The notes beneath the pieces are model-generated. The model was given only the letters and a program-made list of their open reading frames with translations. It searched no databases and was not told the DNA's origin. Shown in pieces: positions 57,099-64,000 of a stretch of 64,000 nucleotides of DNA. The translations under genes were made by a program, and so were the position numbers. The first letter of the stretch is position 1; each line of letters begins with the position of its first letter. The stretch spans positions 89,925-153,924 of the forward strand of contig NZ_JACC01000014.1 in NCBI RefSeq assembly GCF_000520955.1, in the 5' to 3' direction. This stretch comes from Aquimarina pacifica. GTDB lineage: Bacteria > Bacteroidota > Bacteroidia > Flavobacteriales > Flavobacteriaceae.

Positions 57099-57578
57099 TT
57101 ATACTTCTGAAATTTTAGGAGGATTTGCCCAAGTTCCATAACCTGGTGCTTTTGCTCCTGGGGGGTGAGAATCTATTGTGGGCCAGAGTAGGCCTTCTGT
57201 ATAGGCTATTGAGGATACAACAAATGTTTGATCTTTTTCGGATTTACCATAAGCTTCTCTCCAAATATTTGGAAGTTGATACCAGCTACCTATAAACCAC
57301 ATTTTAATAATATTTCTAGTAATAGGTCCTAACTTATCGTTACTTAATAGGTGAATTCGTATTTGTTGCTCAAGTTGTTTTTGATCACTAGAAGCTTCGG
57401 TTTTTGCGGTATTAAATGCAACTAAAATCTCAGACATTGTTTGATCTCCTATGATATCAACGATGGTAGTATAGTATGCTTCGAGTTGACCTGTACCATG
57501 CAGCTGATAAGCAGAAAATGCGGTAAGCACAACAGAAAGGTCTAAAAAAACACTTAATTTTTCGTGATGCGTTTTCAT
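57099..57578 (-). CDS. Sorbitol-dehydrogenase-type small subunit (FAD-SLDH family)
   Basis: Small protein of about 159 residues. FLDLSVVLTAFSAYQLHGTG near the start, the central IIKMWFIGSWYQ and the C-terminal PGAKAPGYGTWANPP match the FAD-SLDH (hitch-hiker) subunits of membrane-bound FAD sugar/polyol dehydrogenases. Those subunits normally carry a Tat signal and help export; no twin-arginine signal is visible here, suggesting a cytoplasmic complex. The ATG at 57578 is preferred; 57605 would add nine residues. It is the probable partner of the GMC subunit two genes upstream. Confidence 0.8.
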   Translation of the reverse strand: MKTHHEKLSVFLDLSVVLTAFSAYQLHGTGQLEAYYTTIVDIIGDQTMSEILVAFNTAKTEASSDQKQLEQQIRIHLLSNDKLGPITRNIIKMWFIGSWYQLPNIWREAYGKSEKDQTFVVSSIAYTEGLLWPTIDSHPPGAKAPGYGTWANPPKISEV

Positions 57579-57653
57579 AATTAATAGGTATTTGTGTAAA
57601 ACCATTTACATGCTTCTTTTACATCTAAGATTAAAGAATAAATGGTGTGGTTA

Positions 57654-58739
57654 TTAAACTAAATCGATCTCAAAAGTGGGAGCTCCTGTAGTTTTTTCTT
57701 TTTCATTAATAGGATTTCGCATTAATTGATAAGACATTTCCTTAATACGAAACATTCCTCCAACGGCACTGATAAGTTGGTCAGGTTTCCCGTTAAAGGA
57801 GTTAGTTAATTGTTTTAGAAAATTTTTATAAAAAAGATTAAAGTCTATTGCGGCTTTTTTTAATTCTAATACATTCTCAAAATCTTCTATTCGAGGATTA
57901 CTTTGTATTGGGTATACAGCATCCCAATCAATAGGCATTGACTCACCACTTGGGTCATTAGGCTCATCACCTTTATGGTAATATTTGCCTAGTTTTATTT
58001 GCTGAAAGCGATAGTAATGAGAAAGTTCTCCTTCGTAATCAAAAATTCCCCCTTCATGTCCCTCTCCTTGTTCAGAAATTAATCGAATCGCAGCTAACGC
58101 TGATTTTTTATTATGTATAGGAATAATTTCTCCTCCTCCTGAGTAATAGTATTCTGGTGTTATTTGTTTGTCAGGGTCACCAACAAATACGTTTTTTTCT
58201 CCCAGTTCTTCAGTGAGTTTTGTAATTCCTTCACCAATTGCTTTATAAAATTCTCCTATGCTATAGAAGTGTAACTCATCACCTTCTGCTGACTTAAATG
58301 TTGGAATTAACATTTTTTTGGTTCTTTGTGTTTTGAGAAGTCCCAAATTTGATGTTGCGTTATTTTTTTTAGAATTGGTGGGTAAGGGTGGTCGTTCGAT
58401 GTTCAGAAAAGTGTCAATGGTCTCTAATGAGAATTTGCCCAAGCCTACCTCAAAATCGGTTTCACCATTAGGTAGATAGGTGGGGTATGAAGGAACAAAT
58501 CCTTTTTGGGTAAGGTCTGGTGTTCCTCCTATGGCGTTCATAAGGTTAGCGGCCAGTGTCAAATGAAGCATTTCTTCAATTGCTACAACGCGCATCACAT
58601 CATAAGCATCTTTATTGGTGCCTGGATGGATGGAATACATGGCTGTAAGATAAGGAGGAATGGTTGCATGTTCTAACTGTATAGCAGTAGCTACATAAAA
58701 CTGTAGGTCTTCTACGGTTTTTATTGGATGTAAGTGCAT
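57654..58739 (-). CDS. Ferritin-like (VioB/RebD-type) domain protein
   Basis: Protein of 361 residues. A diiron ferritin-like helical core has QLEHATIPPYLTAMYS (Glu23 and His24) and AIEEMLHLTLAANLMNAIGG (Glu55, Glu56, His59), the pattern of the VioB/RebD-type 'iminophenyl-pyruvate dimer synthase' ferritin-like domain. The rest is mixed alpha/beta. Members occur next to GMC oxidoreductases in uncharacterised clusters. A role in electron transfer, oxygen use or iron supply is only suggested. Ten bases separate it from the GMC gene, so it is co-transcribed. Confidence 0.82.
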   Translation of the reverse strand: MHLHPIKTVEDLQFYVATAIQLEHATIPPYLTAMYSIHPGTNKDAYDVMRVVAIEEMLHLTLAANLMNAIGGTPDLTQKGFVPSYPTYLPNGETDFEVGLGKFSLETIDTFLNIERPPLPTNSKKNNATSNLGLLKTQRTKKMLIPTFKSAEGDELHFYSIGEFYKAIGEGITKLTEELGEKNVFVGDPDKQITPEYYYSGGGEIIPIHNKKSALAAIRLISEQGEGHEGGIFDYEGELSHYYRFQQIKLGKYYHKGDEPNDPSGESMPIDWDAVYPIQSNPRIEDFENVLELKKAAIDFNLFYKNFLKQLTNSFNGKPDQLISAVGGMFRIKEMSYQLMRNPINEKEKTTGAPTFEIDLV

Positions 58740-58749
58740 TGTAAAGTTT

Positions 58750-60639
58750 TTAGAGTTGGTTACTAATTTGTTTTGAAGAGTGTAGGTGTTTTAAATCCTC
58801 TAGAATAGCGTCAACACTCTTAAAACATAGGGCCGCCAGAGTTAATGTGGTATTCGATGTTCCAATAGTTGGCATACTGCCGGCTCCTACCAGATAGAGG
58901 TTCGAATGATCCCACGACTTTTGCTTCGCATCTACTACAGAATTAGTAGCATCGGTTCCCATAATGTGTGTTCCGGCAAGATGATTCCCTCCTCTGATTG
59001 CATATCCTTCTCCTTTGTATTTTACATACCCATAGTCATCAGTGCCATAAACAGAATAATCTTCGGCGCCCAATCTCTGAAAAATTTGCCTAGACATTTG
59101 CCGAGCATAGGCAATTCCTTTCATAGTATACTCAGGAATTTGCATCGTTACAATGGGTCTTGGGTTTCCTAATTGGTCTACATATTTAGGATTGACTGTG
59201 ATTCTATTGCATGGATCTGGCATCATTTCAACCATATTGGCTAACAGAAGTTGCTTAGAAATCTGATGTACTAATTCATTTCGCAGATCTTTACCAAATT
59301 TATTCTTATTATCGACAATATCTTCAAGGTTAGTGGTAGGTGAGCCGGTAGCCCAACCCCAACCGTCATTATGTATGTCTACGGCAAATGCGGCCTGTTC
59401 TGTTCTAAAATCACCATTTCTGATGTCACTAATCCCCGAAGTACAAATGGTCCCTCGTGTAGTACCTGCAATTTCTGGCAAAAGACCCCAGGTTAGTAAA
59501 TAAGGATGATCCATGAGATTACGCCCCATCAGGTCGCTGCTACTATTAAGTCCTGAAGCTAACATTAGTCTTGCATTCTCTACAGCATTTGCAGCAAGTA
59601 CAAATAGTTTTGCAGTTATAGTTTCTGAAGTATATTCTTTCGAGTCTAAGTCTTTATAGGATTTACAGACGATTGCTGATACTTTTTGGGTAACGGGATC
59701 AATAACCACGCGAGATGCCACGGTTCGTGTAAGAATATCTACACAACCACTTTCTAATGCCTGAGCTAGTGTTTTACGTGCATCATATTTGGCCTGTACA
59801 GGACATATAGGAGTACAATTATTATTTCCTTGACAGCGTTCCCCTTCTTCTGCCTGATGCTGGCTAACTGCTCCAACAGGTCTAAAAAGTTCTCCGTTAT
59901 TGAATTTTTTATAATCCTCATTCGGAATGCCGTTTCTGCCTTGTGGAAAGGTTCGTATTTTTAAAGAACGTATTTCTCCTGCAATATTAATTTTGGTTCC
60001 ATTTACTTTTTTAGCAACACATTGATCCAGATAGGACGGGGGCATTTCTTGCATCGGGAATACATACCCATCTTCATATGCTTTTTCATTTGAAAATGTC
60101 TGACTAGATACATCTCCAGAAACGCCCATTTCAAATTCTGCCTTGCGGTAATATGGCATAAGCTCCTCGTATTTTAATGGCCAATCTAGCCCGCGACCAT
60201 ATCTAGTGAGAATATTAAAATCCTCTGGGAGCATTCTCGGAGTCTTTGATTCGAAATGCATAGTGGTACCGCCTACAACTCTAGAATAGGTAAAATCACT
60301 TATAAAAGGACCATTTTGCACCAAATAACTGTCGGTATTTGGTTTTCCGGATTCGAGTTTTTTTACATCAACACTCCTTGGCATAGGAGCGTTGGGGTTT
60401 CTTTTGTATGGTGCATTATTGTCTTTGGATACTGCAGAATAAAAATTATTCAAGTATTTTTCATATCCCGAAAGAGTAAGATCTTTACCAGGACCTGCTT
60501 CTAGGATAAGAATATCATATCCTTTTTTACTAAGTTCTTTGGCAATAATAGATCCGCTAATTCCTGAGCCTACAATAACCACATCGTAGTTTTTAGCAAA
60601 CGCGGTTTTGTGGTCTACAATTCTATTTTTGTGACGCAT
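58750..60639 (-). CDS. GMC-family FAD sugar oxidoreductase with Fe-S motif
   Basis: Flavoenzyme of 629 residues that probably oxidises a sugar or polyol hydroxyl. FAD-binding GSGISG (24-29) with Glu47 ending the second strand; a GMC signature loop TYSRVVGGTTMHFES (about 117-131); then Cys269, Cys275 and Cys279 in a CX5CX3C array that matches the [3Fe-4S] site of FAD glucose dehydrogenase-type catalytic subunits. The catalytic His553 (GGNHLAGTH) and Asn596 (TSNTTLT) are present. No signal peptide. First gene of the island; the AT-rich region upstream should hold the promoter. A pyranose-2-dehydrogenase or glucoside-3-dehydrogenase role is inferred, not shown. Confidence 0.9.
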   Translation of the reverse strand: MRHKNRIVDHKTAFAKNYDVVIVGSGISGSIIAKELSKKGYDILILEAGPGKDLTLSGYEKYLNNFYSAVSKDNNAPYKRNPNAPMPRSVDVKKLESGKPNTDSYLVQNGPFISDFTYSRVVGGTTMHFESKTPRMLPEDFNILTRYGRGLDWPLKYEELMPYYRKAEFEMGVSGDVSSQTFSNEKAYEDGYVFPMQEMPPSYLDQCVAKKVNGTKINIAGEIRSLKIRTFPQGRNGIPNEDYKKFNNGELFRPVGAVSQHQAEEGERCQGNNNCTPICPVQAKYDARKTLAQALESGCVDILTRTVASRVVIDPVTQKVSAIVCKSYKDLDSKEYTSETITAKLFVLAANAVENARLMLASGLNSSSDLMGRNLMDHPYLLTWGLLPEIAGTTRGTICTSGISDIRNGDFRTEQAAFAVDIHNDGWGWATGSPTTNLEDIVDNKNKFGKDLRNELVHQISKQLLLANMVEMMPDPCNRITVNPKYVDQLGNPRPIVTMQIPEYTMKGIAYARQMSRQIFQRLGAEDYSVYGTDDYGYVKYKGEGYAIRGGNHLAGTHIMGTDATNSVVDAKQKSWDHSNLYLVGAGSMPTIGTSNTTLTLAALCFKSVDAILEDLKHLHSSKQISNQL

Positions 60640-60888
60640 ATAGTTAATAGTTGGTTATTAGTTCTTCTAAAGCTATAAAGAGTTTTTCAAAAAAAAAAGA
60701 ATAAACATAGTTTTAATATTTTTCTTGCTTTGTACTTGTATATAATTAAAAATCAATATTTTAAATGTTTGTTTTTTAAAAAATAATTTGAAAAAAGTTT
60801 AGAATTTAGAAGAAATTTATTTTTAATTTTTTTAACTTAAAAAAATGAAATAATAAGTAATCACACCTTTTTTCTAAAACTAATATCC
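60640..60888. promoter_or_regulatory. AT-rich divergent promoter region of the carbohydrate island
   Basis: About 250 bases of very AT-rich sequence between the GMC gene (minus) and the PEBP gene (plus), with long A and T runs that should be bent DNA. It must contain both promoters. No dyad or TAnnTTTG box is convincing on either strand. Confidence 0.5.
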
Positions 60889-61380
60889 ATGGATTTTAAC
60901 CACTCTTTTACCGTAACTAGTATAGATCTTCCGGGCCAAATTACTGATAAGCAATTAGGAAATGCTTTTGGTTGTTCTGGTCAAAACTATTCGCCACAGC
61001 TTACCTGGAAAAATGCACCAAAGAGTACCAAAGCTTTTGCTATTACGATGTATGATCAAGATGCCCCAACAGGAAGTGGTTTTTGGCATTGGGTAGTTTA
61101 TAATATTCCGAATAGCGAAAATTCTATTGAAGCCAATTCGGGAACTACTTCAGAAAACAAATTACCTGCAGGAGCAGAGCATGGTACTAATGATGCAGGA
61201 ATTAGAGGATATGTGGGGCCATGCCCACAACCCAATACCTTACATACTTATTTAATAACGGTGTATGCTTTGAAGTCCCCTATTGTTGTAGATGATTCTG
61301 CCTGCGCCGCATGGATCGGTTTTATGCTTAATGCAAATGTTATAACCAAGGCCTCTCTTGTAGCTTATGGGCAAGGGTGA
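60889..61380 (+). CDS. YbhB/YbcL-type PEBP-family protein
   Basis: Phosphatidylethanolamine-binding-protein-like protein of 163 residues. YDQDAPTGSGFWHWVVYNIP (about 64-83) is the ligand-pocket signature, and GYVGPCPQPNTLHTYLITVYAL closes the fold. It has no visible signal peptide. Bacterial homologues are of unclear function; the Raf-kinase-inhibitor name comes from eukaryotes only. Divergent from the carbohydrate island. Confidence 0.9.
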   Translation: MDFNHSFTVTSIDLPGQITDKQLGNAFGCSGQNYSPQLTWKNAPKSTKAFAITMYDQDAPTGSGFWHWVVYNIPNSENSIEANSGTTSENKLPAGAEHGTNDAGIRGYVGPCPQPNTLHTYLITVYALKSPIVVDDSACAAWIGFMLNANVITKASLVAYGQG

Positions 61381-61431
61381 GAATGTGGTAATGCTTATTA
61401 TAGTAAAGTAAAGATAATAGGATCTATGTAG

Positions 61432-62151
61432 TTATAAGTATGTGTCTTCATCTGATTTAATTTTTGCCGTTTCCATCTCAACAAGAAATTGTTGAAATAT
61501 ATATAGTGATAGTATTTGAGTTATATTAATAAGCGTAGTGAAGATATTATCATAATAAAACAGTTCATTTATAGGTAGTAAAGATGTAAGAAATATAAAT
61601 AAGGAAGCCACTATCAAAAGTTTAATTCCTCCTCTGTATATATCGCTGATGTAAATCAAATAACAAATTATGATGTAGATTATTAAACTTCCTATGCTTA
61701 ATACTATATAAGGGATAACGTCTTGTATAAAGTCAAATACGAGTTTAGAGATAGAGTAGATAAGATAGATTATTAAAATAGTGCTAACAACTATGGGGAC
61801 AGAAAATAGTGTTCGGGTCTTTATTCTCTTAGGGAGCATATATTTTACTAAAACAATAATTGATAAAAAGTAGTATACACTGCTGAGAACACAAATATGA
61901 ATGAAGTATTTTTTGAAATTAATATAAATTAAAGTATCACAAAATATGATTACTACCAAACTAGTTATATACCAAAAATTCATCTTCTCGGTTTGCTTTT
62001 TATAAATAAAACCTAAAAAAATAAATACAAAAGGTAGTACGTAGCATAGTGCATTTCTTTCATAAAACAGAGCGATTGTAATTGCTGTTATAGATGAAAG
62101 ATAAAATAGGGCTTGTGTGTAGTGAATATTCTTTAAAAATTTCAAAGACAA
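61432..62151 (-). CDS. Multipass membrane protein, tandem paralogue 1
   Basis: Integral membrane protein of 239 residues with seven or eight hydrophobic segments and the start MSLKFLKNIH. Paralogue of the two genes upstream (LKNI start, IYxIYIxDIY-rag pattern, PINELF near 190). It may resemble YhhN-like proteins by topology, but no defining motif was seen. Function unknown. Confidence 0.75.
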   Translation of the reverse strand: MSLKFLKNIHYTQALFYLSSITAITIALFYERNALCYVLPFVFIFLGFIYKKQTEKMNFWYITSLVVIIFCDTLIYINFKKYFIHICVLSSVYYFLSIIVLVKYMLPKRIKTRTLFSVPIVVSTILIIYLIYSISKLVFDFIQDVIPYIVLSIGSLIIYIIICYLIYISDIYRGGIKLLIVASLFIFLTSLLPINELFYYDNIFTTLINITQILSLYIFQQFLVEMETAKIKSDEDTYL

Positions 62152-62366
62152 GTTATTCTTTATTAGGGGTTGACATCATTTTGGTAAAAGATACTAAAAA
62201 AGAAGTTTGAATTCTGTACTATCAGGTGTAAATGTATAAAAATCAGCTGGTTTTAGTTTAGTAAGTGCCAGAAATTAACTTTTTTGGTGTTGATAAAGCC
62301 TTTTGATAAGGTAGTCTCTAGGTAATAGGGTCAGGAGAAATAATGTAGTAAGAAGTTTAGTATGTG

Positions 62367-63086
62367 TCACAAATATTTTTCTGAGTCAGATTGATTTTTA
62401 GTAGGTTCATTCTCGATCAAGAACCTCATAAAAAGATACAGTCCTATGATATGCATGGCTATTATGAGCACCGTAAAGATTCGAAAATTAATTGATATTT
62501 CATTGATAGGTGTCATAGCGTGAACAAACATCCAAATATACGCAGCTATCAAAAGTTTAATGCCGCTTTTATATACCTCTGTTTTGTATAATACAAAAGA
62601 AACAATTACATATAACATTAAGCCAACCACACTAAGTAAAGAAAACCCAATATATGGTAGAATAAAATCAAAAATTAAATCAACTACAGCATAAATCAGA
62701 TATAAAATTAACAGCGTTGCGATTATAAGTGAAAAAGAAAAGAAATTCGTTCTTTTAATTTTTTTGAAATCTATATAATCTATTAGGGAAATAACAGATA
62801 GAAAATGATACAGGGTAATTAGTATATTGATAGAAAGAAAGTACTTTATAAAATCAATATAAATTAAAACATTACAAACTGACATGGTTATAAGACTGCC
62901 TAAGTACCAAAAGTTGATATTTTTGTCGTTTTTGATGTAAAGCGCACCAATAGAGGTAATGGTTGCAGGTATAGCGAACATTAAGAGCTTTTTATCAAAA
63001 AAAATAGCTATTATAATTACAGAAACTGAAAAAAAGTAAAATATTAAGTTAGCAAGTCCAATGTTTTTTAAATATTTCAACCTCAA
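62367..63086 (-). CDS. Multipass membrane protein, tandem paralogue 2
   Basis: Integral membrane protein of 239 residues, same length as its neighbour and clearly paralogous: MRLKYLKNIG at the start, FDFILPYIGFSLLSVVGL, KTEVYKSGIKLLIAA (about 165-180) and a charged end. Seven or eight membrane helices. The 215-base gap to paralogue 1 suggests separate expression. Function unknown. Confidence 0.75.
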   Translation of the reverse strand: MRLKYLKNIGLANLIFYFFSVSVIIIAIFFDKKLLMFAIPATITSIGALYIKNDKNINFWYLGSLITMSVCNVLIYIDFIKYFLSINILITLYHFLSVISLIDYIDFKKIKRTNFFSFSLIIATLLILYLIYAVVDLIFDFILPYIGFSLLSVVGLMLYVIVSFVLYKTEVYKSGIKLLIAAYIWMFVHAMTPINEISINFRIFTVLIIAMHIIGLYLFMRFLIENEPTKNQSDSEKYL

Positions 63087-63178
63087 ATAACTATTTTGAT
63101 TTTCTAAAATTGTTTACTCTTGGCATAAGATAGTGAAAATTTCATGTATGGGCTATTCTTTGCCCTTTTATACATGGG

Positions 63179-63895
63179 TCAAAGGTAATTTTCTCGATTA
63201 GTCTTTACTACTTTCGGTTCTGTTTCTAACAAAAATTTCATAAAAACATATATGTCTAATATCTGTATCGTGATGATAAATATGTCTAGAATATGATCAT
63301 GATAAAATAATTCATTGATAGGGATTATAGAGTGAATAAACATCCATGCGCATGCAGTTACTATAAGCTTTATTCTTCCTTTGTAAATATCCATGCTGTA
63401 AACGAGATAAGAAATGCCAGAGTAGACCAATAATCCAGTAATGCTTACGATAACAAAAGGAATGATATCTTTTATAAAAGGGAGGGTTAAGTCGAAAACG
63501 GCATATACAAGATAGGAGATTAAACCAAGTGTAATAACCATTGAAAAAGAAAATAATGAACTTATTTTTACCTTGTGTAATATTAGAAAAGGTTTTAAAA
63601 TCAAAATTCTTAATACAAAAGTGCTAATAGTCAATGAGCTTACAAAAGGGAAATACGTAGTGAAATTTATGAAAAATAATGTGTGGCCAGTAGTAACTAC
63701 AGCTATACTTAGTAAAAATAATAGATTAACTTTTTTAACATATTTTATATAAATAGTGTATATAAAAAAAATCACAAACGGAAACACGTAGATAAGATTT
63801 TTTTTTTCGGAAAAGGCAACAGTTAGAATTACTATTATGGAAGAAAGATAAAATAATAGATATAGAATGTTGATATTTTTTAGATACCTACTCAG
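63179..63895 (-). CDS. Multipass membrane protein, tandem paralogue 3, unusual start
   Basis: Third paralogue (238 residues if read from a CTG at 63895). From the CTG the frame reads LSRYLKNINILYL, which aligns with the MSLKFLKNI and MRLKYLKNI starts of the other two and gives nearly the same length. An ATG at 63913 is in frame, but its third codon is a stop (TAA). A GTG at 63787 would remove the first membrane helix. It is either translated from CTG or recently damaged by a nonsense change. Confidence 0.6.
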   Translation of the reverse strand: MSRYLKNINILYLLFYLSSIIVILTVAFSEKKNLIYVFPFVIFFIYTIYIKYVKKVNLLFLLSIAVVTTGHTLFFINFTTYFPFVSSLTISTFVLRILILKPFLILHKVKISSLFSFSMVITLGLISYLVYAVFDLTLPFIKDIIPFVIVSITGLLVYSGISYLVYSMDIYKGRIKLIVTACAWMFIHSIIPINELFYHDHILDIFIITIQILDIYVFMKFLLETEPKVVKTNRENYL

Positions 63896-64000
63896 AAAAA
63901 ATTTTTAAATCATGGTTGATAAAAATATGCTATAAAATATACTAAAAAATAATGAAAAGAGATTGGTAAAAAGGGATCATTCCAAAAAGTTGTGGTTAGA

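Noticed and set aside
1..64000. CRISPR arrays, tRNA and rRNA genes, prophage or transposase genes
   Set aside because: No regularly spaced repeats, cloverleaf or rRNA-like sequences and no transposase or integrase motifs were found by eye; a tRNA search program was not run.

Overview
The window looks like a chromosomal segment of a marine, low-GC member of the Flavobacteriaceae (Aquimarina-like; genus not proven). Secreted enzymes end in type IX secretion (T9SS) type A sorting domains and carry GEVED, fn3 and MAM-like modules. Lipoproteins have SC or GC lipoboxes followed by acidic residues. A TonB-dependent receptor, GG-leader peptide and families largely confined to Bacteroidota are present. 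The few visible promoters fit the Bacteroidota -7 box TAnnTTTG. No rRNA, tRNA, CRISPR array, prophage or intact transposon was recognised.

Layout. 1-10.4 kb: three large minus-strand genes for secreted peptidases, two tandem S8 subtilisins (the first cut by the window edge) and one M4 thermolysin-like enzyme, sharing C-terminal modules and a near-identical 5' leader. 10.5-18 kb: YheT-type hydrolase and bestrophin-like channel, a DUF6973-like lipoprotein, thioesterase, EamA exporter, ArsC/Spx-like protein, DinB protein and a DUF3298-type lipoprotein. 18.4-26 kb, all plus: a PLP gamma-synthase, gdhA, DUF4136 lipoprotein, recO, a TonB-dependent receptor and an LRR lipoprotein. 26-36.3 kb, all minus: SnoaL-like protein, lipoproteins, a secreted M23 peptidase with CBM6 and fascin-like modules, a GH1 beta-glucosidase with a GPH sugar symporter, and a DJ-1/PfpI gene. 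36.4-39.7 kb: a compact molybdate operon (GNAT-modA-TOBE-modB-modC).

40-50 kb is mixed: a beta-helix lipoprotein, acetyltransferase, divergent rhodanese/LysR pair, a 48-residue GG-leader peptide with a Cys-rich core that has no local export or maturation genes, an SRPBCC/AraC pair and small conserved cytoplasmic proteins. 50.1-60.6 kb is a seven-gene minus-strand carbohydrate island: GMC oxidoreductase with a CX5CX3C Fe-S motif, ferritin-like protein, sorbitol-dehydrogenase-type small subunit, FG-GAP protein resembling aldos-2-ulose dehydratase, glycogen-debranching-type enzyme, GH63-like glycosidase and an IolE-like TIM barrel. None has an obvious signal peptide, so I infer a cytoplasmic route in which glucosides or oligosaccharides are trimmed, a sugar is oxidised to a keto-sugar, and the product is dehydrated or isomerised. 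The last 4 kb holds a PEBP-family protein and three tandem paralogous multipass membrane proteins, the third with a damaged or non-canonical start.

The best candidates for something new are the sugar-oxidation island and the orphan GG-leader peptide. Smaller leads are the long inverted repeat upstream of the GH1/GPH operon, two copies of an 80-bp interspersed element, and the shared leader of the peptidase genes. All functional assignments come from reading sequence; no database search was run.
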